DNA from: Terriglobia bacterium
GTDB taxonomy: Bacteria > Acidobacteriota > Terriglobia > Terriglobales > Acidobacteriaceae
Direction of reading: 5' to 3'
DNA length: 64,000 bases
NCBI GenBank assembly: GCA_020073495.1
Contig: JAIQFD010000003.1
Location: 310,001-374,000 of the forward strand
Part shown: in pieces, positions 18,893 through 26,158 of the stretch
How the letters are laid out: every line of letters begins with the position of its first letter
Position numbering within the stretch: position 1 is the stretch's first letter
The notes under the pieces: generated by a model
Seen by the model: only the letters and a program-made list of their open reading frames with translations
The model's database searches: none
Told to the model about the DNA's origin: nothing
Made by a program: the position numbers and the translations under genes

Positions 18893-19858
18893 TTAATCCC
18901 TCGGTGCAATCGCAGTAACAACGTAAGCTTTGGTGCATTCGTCTGACTGCCACGTGTATAAAGAACTCACCGATGTGCAGGGCTGTATGCGGCGGGCCCA
19001 TTTTCCTGCCTTGTACTCCGACATCTCGACCTCTTCCGCTTGCTCCAGCAGTCTGCGCGGGTTTCGCTCAAGAGATCCACTGTCACTCAGTCCGAAACGA
19101 CCACGTTCTTGCCCTTGAGTCCACGCGTCGTAGGTGCGGAGGGCGCCAGTAATACGTGCACCCACAACGGATCGGTTCCACCAGACGAACCGATTTCTCC
19201 ATGAACCCAAGGTCACACAGGACTCGACTCGCAACATAGGATCTTGTCGAGTGCTCGCGTTCGGTCGAACGCTCGAGCAGACAACCATGTATGGTGAGCT
19301 GGGCAACACAACGCGCTGAAGTCGCGCGAGCAACGCGGGCATACTAACCCGAAAGGTCCGTGACGTTCCTTCCAGTAGGTTCAGCAGCTCTCCCGGCGCA
19401 TTGGCAGGAATCCTCTCTAATGCCAATTTCAGCGGGCGCTTCGGCATCAGCAAGCACTGAGCGAACATATCGCAGATTTTTTCCTCAGCATTGTGTTCTT
19501 GCTTGCTCAGAATGCCAATCACGTGCCGCGGGCCGGAACCAGCGTCTTCATAAAAGAGAGTATGGCCAAGCTCGTGAGCCAATGAAAACCGCTTCCGAGT
19601 GTCAGTAGATGCTCTTCTCAACCGCACCCGATAACCCCCATCGACCGGGACCAGCAAGCCCTCCTGACATCCTGCACCCTCCAAATTCTCTTTAACAGCT
19701 AAACCCTTTTGCGCTGCTAAGCGGAACACATCGACGGGAACTTGTTCGTACTCTTCAAGTAATCCTGCCCGCTGCTTTTGCGCAGCAATCTCCGCAGCAC
19801 CGTAAAGAGTGGCAGCTCCAAATAATTCTAAGAAAAACACCTCAGAGCGCGTTGCCAT
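18893..19858 (-). CDS. ImmA/IrrE family metallo-endopeptidase, fourth gene of the accessory cassette
   Basis: Residues about 85-160 hold the ImmA/IrrE signature: KRFSLAHELGHTLFYED (HExxH) and, about 35 residues on, EEKICDMFAQCLLMP, which supplies the third zinc ligand Glu. ImmA-type proteases cleave repressors of mobile elements and some antitoxins. The 321-residue protein has a long C-terminal region (about 190-321) with two WW-rich segments that I do not recognise. The ATG at 19858 is only 3 bases after the stop of the HD gene, so it is translationally coupled. Codon use is less GC-biased than in thiG. Confidence 0.85.
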   Translation of the reverse strand: MATRSEVFFLELFGAATLYGAAEIAAQKQRAGLLEEYEQVPVDVFRLAAQKGLAVKENLEGAGCQEGLLVPVDGGYRVRLRRASTDTRKRFSLAHELGHTLFYEDAGSGPRHVIGILSKQEHNAEEKICDMFAQCLLMPKRPLKLALERIPANAPGELLNLLEGTSRTFRVSMPALLARLQRVVLPSSPYMVVCSSVRPNASTRQDPMLRVESCVTLGSWRNRFVWWNRSVVGARITGALRTYDAWTQGQERGRFGLSDSGSLERNPRRLLEQAEEVEMSEYKAGKWARRIQPCTSVSSLYTWQSDECTKAYVVTAIAPRD

Positions 19859-19861
19859 AAC

Positions 19862-21991
19862 CTACTCGCTGACGCTGGAGCCGCCCAGTACCGCTGCTAA
19901 AAGGGAATCACGGAAGTCAGCAAACCTGGAACTGCCTTCTCGTGCAGCCGCTTGCATCGGCTTTGATCCCATTCGTAGAGATGCACGGTACTTATCAATC
20001 TCAATCACTTGCGCTTTCTTCAGTCGAGTCGTGCCAGAATTGTTCGCGATCACCTCCGACAGGGTCGCTAGGTGGAAAAGCGCAGTCAGTCGCGCAGACG
20101 CGTCGTCGCCGCTGCTCCCACCTGCCTGCAATACATTGTCTGACTTTGCTTCCGCGAGGAAGGTTGCCGTGACGGCAGGAGGCACATCTTGAATTGGTAA
20201 GTTCCGAAGAAAACTCTCAACCGCGCTGAAAACCCAAGTTGCTGCTGCTGCGACTCGGTCAACCTGACTGAAGTCATACCTCCGAACCTTCCGATACGCT
20301 AGTGCAGTGTGAATTCCGTAATGTGCACAGAACGCATCCACGACAGCTCTGCACTTATCACGATTTGCAAATAGACTCGGGCTCACAAAAATGTAAGCTC
20401 TCCACAATTCGTCGTAGTACTGCTGGAGCACGTCAACATCGGCCTTATAAGCGAATGACTCCCGCTGGACTCGGAGTGGCAGTACTCTGTTCTCACTAAT
20501 CTCCAACCGAGCATCAACCAGTTTCGATTGCATGCCCGGCGAAGGGCAATAGACAATTACTTCACCTTGGGACGCCCCGGCTGCTGCTGCCAGCTTCCTC
20601 TCGAGAGCGCCTCTCCCGCTGTTATCGGGTTTATCTTTTGGTCCTCGGAGCTCTGTAGCAAAAAAGCTGATGGAATGTTGGCTAGCCTGTGCCAAATCGC
20701 TATCCACGACCAGCAGTGTTCGATAGATGCTGTCGCGCCTATAGCGTAACCCCGCGTATAACATCTCCCGCAGCTTCGTTTTTTCTCCGCTGCCGACCGC
20801 CACGGTGCCCAAGTAATCAATGAATTCAGCGTCGGATAGGTGGACGGTGTGGGGAATGCCAGATGACCGACGGCCCGTTTGCCACGGAGCTGGATAGATA
20901 AGTTCATCGTCGCGCGGCTTGTTATCGCCGGCGAGCTCGACGAGTTTCGCAAGCATCGCACTGGCGGCCGCCTTTTTGTGGTGATAGTAAACGCGCTCAG
21001 ACATTTCGTAGCGTTCTCGCATGATATCGAGCACCGCTGTGGCCACGTCGCGTCTCTGCCCGCCACGCCCTTTGCGCGTAACCATCGTGCTCACGCGCAA
21101 GCCCTCATTTGGGTACAGCGTCCCGGTTCTTACCGTCAGGTACCGCTGCAGTCTCGTATGAAAACGAGGCTCCATCCCCAAATGCTGTCGGTCACGCGGA
21201 AGATAATCGAGCAGGTCAGCACAAATGGTGTTACCTACCGCATCGCTCATGAAAGGATGAAATAGCCGTTCTGCGTCGAACGTCGTGTACCACTCTTGTA
21301 GCTCTTGTAGGCGTGCTTTCTTCGAAGCGTCTGTCTCCCTTTGGAGCGAGTTCTCAAGCAGTTCGTCAAAACCGCATGGCGGCTCTATTCGTTCCTTCCA
21401 ACTCAGAATGACGTAGATCAGCCGGCGCAAGTCCTCATTCCTTATCTTTGGCAACCAGTGCTCTTGCGCATCATCAGAAAAGACCCGCGCCAAACTACTC
21501 GATTCGTTAAACAACATTGCGTAAAGGCGTGCATTCGCTAAATCATCGTGACGTAGGTAAATTCCCGTGAACTCGTCTTCCAGAGTATGACCGAACGGAA
21601 CGTGGCTCAGATCGTGGATTAGCGCTGCGGCACTGACAACCTCGGTCACTCCCCTCCAGCACGACTGGTACGTGGTGATGTTTTCTTCCAGATCAGAATT
21701 CTTCGGAACGAGCCGAAGCTTCTGTGAGACGAACCCCCCGGGATGCTTGAGATCCAATCGCTCGTGGTTTTGCACAATTCTCCGCAGAATTGTGCGACAG
21801 ACAAAGTACGTTCCTATGGAGTGCTGTAGTCTGGTGTGGACGGCTCCGCGGTAAACGAGATCAGAGAAGCCTAACTGCCGCAACCCAGCGAGGCGTTGGA
21901 ACTCAGGAGTATCGATGATTGCTACGGCAAGCGGTGTTAGGATTTTGGCGCCATACAACGGGTCCTGGTAGAGCTTTCCGTTCTCGCCCAT
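19862..21991 (-). CDS. HD-domain phosphohydrolase, SAMHD1/dGTPase-like
   Basis: The start is the ATG at 21991 behind GGGAGGTGG, better than a longer frame that would overlap tcmP. The 709-residue protein has HD ligands at His57 (TRLQHSIGTY), His126-Asp127 (ALIHDLSHVPFGH) and Asp259/Asp262 in CADLLDYLPRDRQHLGM, strikingly like SAMHD1, which hydrolyses dNTPs to deoxynucleosides and triphosphate. Residues beyond about 450 form a large extension with no recognised domain. dNTP depletion is a known antiphage strategy, so a defence role is plausible but inferred. It is the third gene of a four-gene run. Confidence 0.85.
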   Translation of the reverse strand: MGENGKLYQDPLYGAKILTPLAVAIIDTPEFQRLAGLRQLGFSDLVYRGAVHTRLQHSIGTYFVCRTILRRIVQNHERLDLKHPGGFVSQKLRLVPKNSDLEENITTYQSCWRGVTEVVSAAALIHDLSHVPFGHTLEDEFTGIYLRHDDLANARLYAMLFNESSSLARVFSDDAQEHWLPKIRNEDLRRLIYVILSWKERIEPPCGFDELLENSLQRETDASKKARLQELQEWYTTFDAERLFHPFMSDAVGNTICADLLDYLPRDRQHLGMEPRFHTRLQRYLTVRTGTLYPNEGLRVSTMVTRKGRGGQRRDVATAVLDIMRERYEMSERVYYHHKKAAASAMLAKLVELAGDNKPRDDELIYPAPWQTGRRSSGIPHTVHLSDAEFIDYLGTVAVGSGEKTKLREMLYAGLRYRRDSIYRTLLVVDSDLAQASQHSISFFATELRGPKDKPDNSGRGALERKLAAAAGASQGEVIVYCPSPGMQSKLVDARLEISENRVLPLRVQRESFAYKADVDVLQQYYDELWRAYIFVSPSLFANRDKCRAVVDAFCAHYGIHTALAYRKVRRYDFSQVDRVAAAATWVFSAVESFLRNLPIQDVPPAVTATFLAEAKSDNVLQAGGSSGDDASARLTALFHLATLSEVIANNSGTTRLKKAQVIEIDKYRASLRMGSKPMQAAAREGSSRFADFRDSLLAAVLGGSSVSE

Positions 21992-22020
21992 AAGTCCACC
22001 TCCCAACCGGTTCTCGTCGC

Positions 22021-22944
22021 TCACGGAGAGATCACGGTTGCCAACTCCAATTTCAACTGCTCGACCGATTCTCTCCTTGTAACCGCGCGCGCGTACGCTC
22101 TGGCCATTAGCAGGGGGGCCGCTGGGTGGTCCGTCGCATGAACCATGTAGTACATTAAGCGCCCTTGCCCCGCACGACGCTCGAAAATCGGCCACGGGTG
22201 CGCATATCTGTAACCAAGTTCATTTCGAAACCGACTGACGAATTCGTCGCGAATCTCGTCTTCTGTCATGACTGACAACTTCGACCAATCTGATCGGCCC
22301 CACCACTGCTGCAAAATGGACTCGTGTTTCACGCCCGAGATTGCTCTCTTTAGCCACCCCACGCCCAAGAAGTAGAAGAGTTCTATCTTGTTGTTTGGGG
22401 CTTGCTTATATTCTGCCAAGCGTTTGACCGTTGCCCAATGGCATTCAAAAGTCCGCTGGTCCAACAAACAAAATGTAGCTTCCTTTTGGCGTATGCAGTC
22501 GCCTTTCAGAACAGGCAGCACTTGTTCATTAAAATCGCCTTCATATACGCGAATCTCGCGTCCAATTCCAGCTGCATCATCAGCGGCACCAATTCTTTTC
22601 CTGAGATCGCGCAATCGCTCCATCTGCTTTGGATCCTCGTCAAAAAAATGGAAGTGTCGAAACCACTTAGGTTCGCTCTCCACCACCAGCTTCGCCGCCC
22701 ATGTTTCCGGATGCGTGGGCTCCTGCGGGCCAGCAAAGCCGTCGATGTATGTACCGTGTTTCGTAACGAGCACAAAGTAGTATAGATACCGCTCGATTAG
22801 CTTCGCCTTATTCTCGGTCCAGATTGGGTTGCGAATCTGCGGGACGAGCACCTCAGCGCGAACTTCGATGGTCGGCAGAAATGGAAACAAAGGGAGGCTC
22901 TGCTTGGTTGCCTTGTCGGCCTTCTTGTTCTCCCTTTCCATCAA
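22021..22944 (-). CDS. tcmP: Three-Cys-motif partner protein TcmP
   Basis: The 307-residue protein matches the TcmP family: PIWTENKAKLIERYLYYFVLVTKHGTYIDGFAGP near the N-terminus, a methyltransferase-like segment FHFFDEDPKQMERLRDL, and CLLDQRTFECHWATVKRLAEY. TcmP proteins regularly accompany a DUF5131 three-Cys protein, and here the pair overlaps by 4 bases (22941-22944, ATGA). The first half looks like a Rossmann fold (YIDGFAG as motif I), so a nucleic-acid-modifying activity is possible but unproven. The biological role of the pair is unknown. Confidence 0.85.
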   Translation of the reverse strand: MMERENKKADKATKQSLPLFPFLPTIEVRAEVLVPQIRNPIWTENKAKLIERYLYYFVLVTKHGTYIDGFAGPQEPTHPETWAAKLVVESEPKWFRHFHFFDEDPKQMERLRDLRKRIGAADDAAGIGREIRVYEGDFNEQVLPVLKGDCIRQKEATFCLLDQRTFECHWATVKRLAEYKQAPNNKIELFYFLGVGWLKRAISGVKHESILQQWWGRSDWSKLSVMTEDEIRDEFVSRFRNELGYRYAHPWPIFERRAGQGRLMYYMVHATDHPAAPLLMARAYARAVTRRESVEQLKLELATVISP

Positions 22945-23765
22945 TCTGCCGCTACACCATCGCTAATCCCAACGTGCGTCTCTTTGCTCAGTGCGTCCAA
23001 AATTCTCCGCCGCGTTTCCTGACCAGGCATCGGAGCGCGTTCAATCGGTGGCATGCGATCGTACGTAATGCCATTAAGGACTCGACCAGTCTTTCCTTTT
23101 CGCACGCCACCCCACTGTTTGAAGAAGAAAGGAATTTCAGCAGCGGTGCACCTTTTCAGAATCGATTGCACCCATTCAGGGCACATAGGTCGCGCGCCTG
23201 GGCCACTTTCTCCGCCGACGATCACCCAATCTAACTCCGTCAGATTTACGTCCGGCATGTCCTCCAAAAGTGGCTCGATTGAGACAAATCGGACCGCAGC
23301 AGCACTCGCACGAAGATCGTCGATTCTGGGGTAGCCATGTCTGCGATCCTCAGCACTCACGCCCCACCATATGTGCGGCATGCGGGCTACGAAGCCAAGC
23401 TTAGAGTTCAATAGCTGCCTCATCCGTCCCGACCGCTTCGTGAGGACCTGGTACGTATGCCAGTTTGCAGCGGCCATGACTCGGGCGACCGCAACAATGT
23501 AACTATCGGGGACGCCGCTCTGAAACAAATCACTCATGGAGTTAACGAAAACCATGCGCGGCGTCGACCAGTGGAGCGGATCGGACAACTTGGCAGGTAT
23601 CAGTCGCAAGTCAAATCCAAATTCATAAGGATGACCGGGTACACCCCTGAAACGCTCTGCGAATGTCTCTGCGTAGCAGTGCTTGCAACCCGGACTGATC
23701 TTGGTGCAACCCCGGACAGGATTCCACGTGGCGTCAGTCCATTCGATTTTGGATCGCCCGCTCAT
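22941..23765 (-). CDS. DUF5131 (phage Gp37/Gp68-type) three-Cys-motif protein
   Basis: The 274-residue protein begins SKIEWTDATWNPVRGCTKISPGCKHCYAE, the three-Cys motif (Cys at about 20, 27, 30), CX6CX2C, reminiscent of but distinct from the radical SAM CX3CX2C motif. RMVFVNSMSDLFQ, HTYQVLTKRSGRM, HIWWGVSAEDRR and VIVGGESGPGARPM are typical of DUF5131. The family is found in phages and genomic islands and may bind an iron-sulfur cluster. It is the promoter-proximal gene of the cassette. Confidence 0.88.
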   Translation of the reverse strand: MSGRSKIEWTDATWNPVRGCTKISPGCKHCYAETFAERFRGVPGHPYEFGFDLRLIPAKLSDPLHWSTPRMVFVNSMSDLFQSGVPDSYIVAVARVMAAANWHTYQVLTKRSGRMRQLLNSKLGFVARMPHIWWGVSAEDRRHGYPRIDDLRASAAAVRFVSIEPLLEDMPDVNLTELDWVIVGGESGPGARPMCPEWVQSILKRCTAAEIPFFFKQWGGVRKGKTGRVLNGITYDRMPPIERAPMPGQETRRRILDALSKETHVGISDGVAAD

Positions 23766-23838
23766 GAATGCTCCTCAGAATCTTAGCATTGTTTCGCTTT
23801 TTGTTCTCCTATCGCAGTGTCTTTTCGCATACGTCACC

Positions 23839-23942
23839 TGTCAAGACCCCCACACGTCACAAATCGGGCCTAACCTACTCATTCCCCGCCAAATATAAAT
23901 TTGTGGAAATTGTCGGATTCAGGGTACCCCATCTGCCATACT
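23839..23942 (+). promoter_or_regulatory. Upstream module of the 24431 gene family: TGTCAAG plus extended -10
   Basis: TGTCAAG at 23839 and TGCCATACT at 23934-23942 followed by AAAAGTAG have the same order and near-equal spacing (95 bases versus 87) as at 3020/3107 and 57981/58068. TGN followed by a TATNCT-like hexamer fits an extended -10 promoter. It would drive rightward transcription toward 24431, although a hairpin lies between. Confidence 0.5.
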
Positions 23943-23966
23943 AAAAGTAGGACAAGGTGTATCCCA

Positions 23967-23999
23967 CGGGCCGCCCTCACGGGCGGCCCGTTCCTTTTC
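23967..23999 (+). terminator. Strong hairpin followed by T-rich tract
   Basis: CGGGCCGCC and GGCGGCCCG form a 9-bp GC stem, then TTCCTTTTCC. It begins only about 25 bases after the extended -10 at 23934, so transcripts from that promoter would be very short (an attenuator or small RNA) unless read through. Confidence 0.65.
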
Positions 24000-24004
24000 C
24001 CGCC

Positions 24005-24094
24005 GCTCTTTGACAATTTGAGCCGCTTAGCGGGCGTGAGCGAGGCGTCGCCGAGCGGGAGCCCGCTGGCGAAATCCTGAGCGCAGCGAAGGAC
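24005..24094. repeat. Diverged copy of the CTTTGCGGGCG repeat
   Basis: GAGCCGCTTAGCGGGCG, GGGAGCCCGC, GAAATCCTGAGCGCAGCG and GAAGGACCT recall 16032-16110 and 24329-24406 with an internal insertion. The stretch on to 24328 also holds a GATCCGCGCCCATCCGCG string and no gene. Confidence 0.55.
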
Positions 24095-24328
24095 CTATCG
24101 GATCCGCGCCCATCCGCGTCGATCCGTGGTAGTGGTGAATTTCTTTGGGTTTGCTCTGTGCCCTCGCCGGTTAAATCTTTGATTCGCAAGATTTTGCCCC
24201 AAATATCCCCCTAACTTCTTCCCCTGCATCACCGCCCGGACCGGGGGAGGGGCACTCAGATGTAAGTTCCCGGCCCACAACAACTTAGAAGCACCGATAT
24301 CCCGAATATCGATTCTGTCTAGGAACTA

Positions 24329-24406
24329 GAAACTTGAGGCGCTTTGCGGGCGTCTGAGCCCGCAGCCGAAATCCTGAGCGCGCAGCGCGAAGGATCTTTC
24401 TTAACC
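24329..24406. repeat. Long CTTTGCGGGCGTCTGAGCCCG repeat, copy 2
   Basis: This copy is nearly identical over about 75 bases to 16032-16110 and ends 25 bases before the ATG of the Cys/His protein gene at 24431. Confidence 0.8.
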
Positions 24407-24430
24407 AGAAACTCGAAACGAGGTTTCCTA

Positions 24431-24844
24431 ATGCCCATCTCCCCCAATATTCCTCAGTGCGAGCACATCAAATTGAATGGCGTTCGTTGTGGCTCCCCTT
24501 CCCTCAAGGGAAAGAACCTCTGCTACTTCCATTTCCGCGCCCACGATCGCCACGCCAAATACATCCCTTTCCTCGAGGACGGAAACGCGCTCCAGTTCGC
24601 CCTCATGCAGATCATTCGCGGCGTCATGGACGACCGCATCGACCTCAAGAAGGCGAACACGCTGCTCTACGCTCTCCAGATCGCCGGCTCGAACCTTCGC
24701 CAGGTCCACAGTGAGCCTTACTGGGAGAACGTCATCCGCCAGTTTCCCTGGCACGAGATTTTGAAGAAGCGCATCCGCCGCGCAGAGATTGGCGAAAGAA
24801 GTGCCTCTGACTCGTTTGAGGCATCCGTGGTGAAAGGTCGCTAG
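24431..24844 (+). CDS. Small acidobacterial protein with a WRC/HRT-like CX9CX10CX2H motif
   Basis: The start is ATG at 24431 (MPISPNIPQCEH); a longer frame would translate the repeat. Residues 10-34 contain Cys, nine residues, Cys (NGVRC), ten residues, Cys, two residues, His (LCYFH), exactly the spacing of the plant WRC/HRT zinc motif. The rest is a helical region with FLEDGNALQFALMQIIRGVMDDRID and ANTLLYALQIAGSNLRQV. It is a clear paralogue of the protein at 58242, with the same motif spacing and the same helices. Function is unknown; a small nucleic-acid-binding or regulatory protein is a guess. 137 residues. Confidence 0.8.
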   Translation: MPISPNIPQCEHIKLNGVRCGSPSLKGKNLCYFHFRAHDRHAKYIPFLEDGNALQFALMQIIRGVMDDRIDLKKANTLLYALQIAGSNLRQVHSEPYWENVIRQFPWHEILKKRIRRAEIGERSASDSFEASVVKGR

Positions 24845-24845
24845 C

Positions 24846-25421
24846 TCAGTGAAACTCGGAGCGCAGGCCGGCGAAGAGTTTGGCGTCGCGGTAGGCGCCG
24901 CGGACGCGGACCGCCTGGCGCATGGTGCCCTCGAGCCGCATCTCGTTGCGCTTGAGCACGCGCATGGTAGCAAGGTCTTCGCCGTCCACCAGCGCCTCGA
25001 CCCGGTTCAGGCCCATGGGACCGTAGGCGCACTTCAGCACCGCGTGTGTCGCCTCGCTCATGTATCCCTTGCCCCAGAACTTGCGGTTCAGGATGAAGAC
25101 GATCTCCGCGCGGCCGTTCTCCGGGGAGATGGAGCGGAAGCCGCACTCGCCGATCAGGCGTCCATCGCCGCCTTTCTCCGTGATCGCCCAGGCTGCTGCG
25201 AGCCCGAGGTCCTGACGCTGGAGCAGCGTGTTGACGTACTGGCGAGTGTCGTCGATCGAGCGATGCGCGTCCCAGGTGGTGCGGCTGGTCACTTCGGGAT
25301 CCGACGCGTACTCGTGGATGGCCCCGACGTCGCCGATGGTGATCTTGCGCAGTTTCAGGTGCTCGGTTTCGAGCGTGGGAAGATTTTGCGTGACTTGTGC
25401 AGGTTGCAGGGCGGTTGCCAT
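24846..25421 (-). CDS. GNAT family N-acetyltransferase, RimJ/RimL type
   Basis: The 191-residue protein has the ribosomal-protein acetyltransferase layout: LETEHLKLRKITIGDVGAI, IGECGFRSISPENGRAEIVFILNRKFWGKGYMSEAT (acetyl-CoA loop RKFWGKGY) and LNRVEALVDGEDLATMRVLKRNEMRLEGTMR. Such enzymes acetylate N-termini or small molecules; the substrate is open. It ends one base from the stop of the convergent 24431 gene. The 356 bases upstream (25422-25777) contain no supportable gene. Confidence 0.88.
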   Translation of the reverse strand: MATALQPAQVTQNLPTLETEHLKLRKITIGDVGAIHEYASDPEVTSRTTWDAHRSIDDTRQYVNTLLQRQDLGLAAAWAITEKGGDGRLIGECGFRSISPENGRAEIVFILNRKFWGKGYMSEATHAVLKCAYGPMGLNRVEALVDGEDLATMRVLKRNEMRLEGTMRQAVRVRGAYRDAKLFAGLRSEFH

Positions 25422-25777
25422 GACGTACCTCCGGCAACATCACCCCACAATGATGTGTCCCGCAATTTCTATCTCGCGAACGTTCGTTCGGCAAGTTACA
25501 TCGGTAATGCGCATCAGGATGTTCACCTCAGCGGCCGCGGGCGATCGCTGGGATCGGGGGAACAAAGATCGAAGAACGAAGAAGGTAGAGTGCAGAAGTA
25601 AAGAAATTTTGAATTTGTGATTGGGGATTTGCGAGTGCAAATCTTCCCCGCGTCCTCCGTGGAGCATGGAAGTCGAAATTTGCACCAAAAACGGTAATTG
25701 CTCCCGCGTCCGTCCTGTGGCTAAATGTTCGGCAAAGGTTTCCCAGGCGCGCACAAATCAAGACGCAAGACATTCCG
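25422..25777. other. Gene-free spacer between GNAT and PilZ genes
   Basis: I see no convincing gene, terminator or RNA here. A purine-rich string (about 25555-25610) resembles low-complexity intergenic sequence. Divergent promoters for both flanking genes should lie within it. Confidence 0.5.
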
Positions 25778-26074
25778 GTGGAACGCCGCAGGACGCAGCG
25801 CTTGCCGTTGACGCTGCTGATGCGCGTGTGTCCGTCGCCGCATCTCCCGGACGGCGAAGACACGATCACCAAAGATGTCAGCACGAAAGGCGTGTTCTTC
25901 TACACCAGCACGGATCTGAGCCAGGCATCGGAGATCGAGTTCGTGCTGGCTTTGCCGCCGACTGGCACCCAAGTCCGCTACAAGGGCAAAGTGGTCCGCG
26001 TCGAGCCCTACCGCGATGGGACCTTCGGCGTCGGCGTGGCCACGGAAGCGTACGAGTACGTGGCCAACGCGTAA
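25778..26074 (+). CDS. PilZ domain protein (c-di-GMP receptor candidate)
   Basis: The 98-residue protein is a stand-alone PilZ domain: ERRRTQRLPL gives the RxxxR element, DVSTKGVFFYT gives the D/NxSxxG element and GKVVRVEPYRDGTFGVGVA the final strands. PilZ domains bind cyclic di-GMP. It lies 84 bases upstream of an EAL-domain phosphodiesterase candidate on the same strand, so the two probably belong to one signalling unit. The start is GTG at 25778, at the domain boundary; no better start is visible. Confidence 0.85.
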   Translation: MERRRTQRLPLTLLMRVCPSPHLPDGEDTITKDVSTKGVFFYTSTDLSQASEIEFVLALPPTGTQVRYKGKVVRVEPYRDGTFGVGVATEAYEYVANA

Positions 26075-26158
26075 GATCGGGCACCGCAATCTCGGTCTAC
26101 AACCACCGTAACCAGCGTCCACTTTCCTATGGCTGAATTCTAGGGTTTCTGGCCTAGA

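Noticed and set aside
21992-22195. 68-residue N-terminal extension of the HD hydrolase
   Set aside because: It overlaps tcmP, is low in family similarity, and the ATG at 21991 follows GGGAGGTGG.
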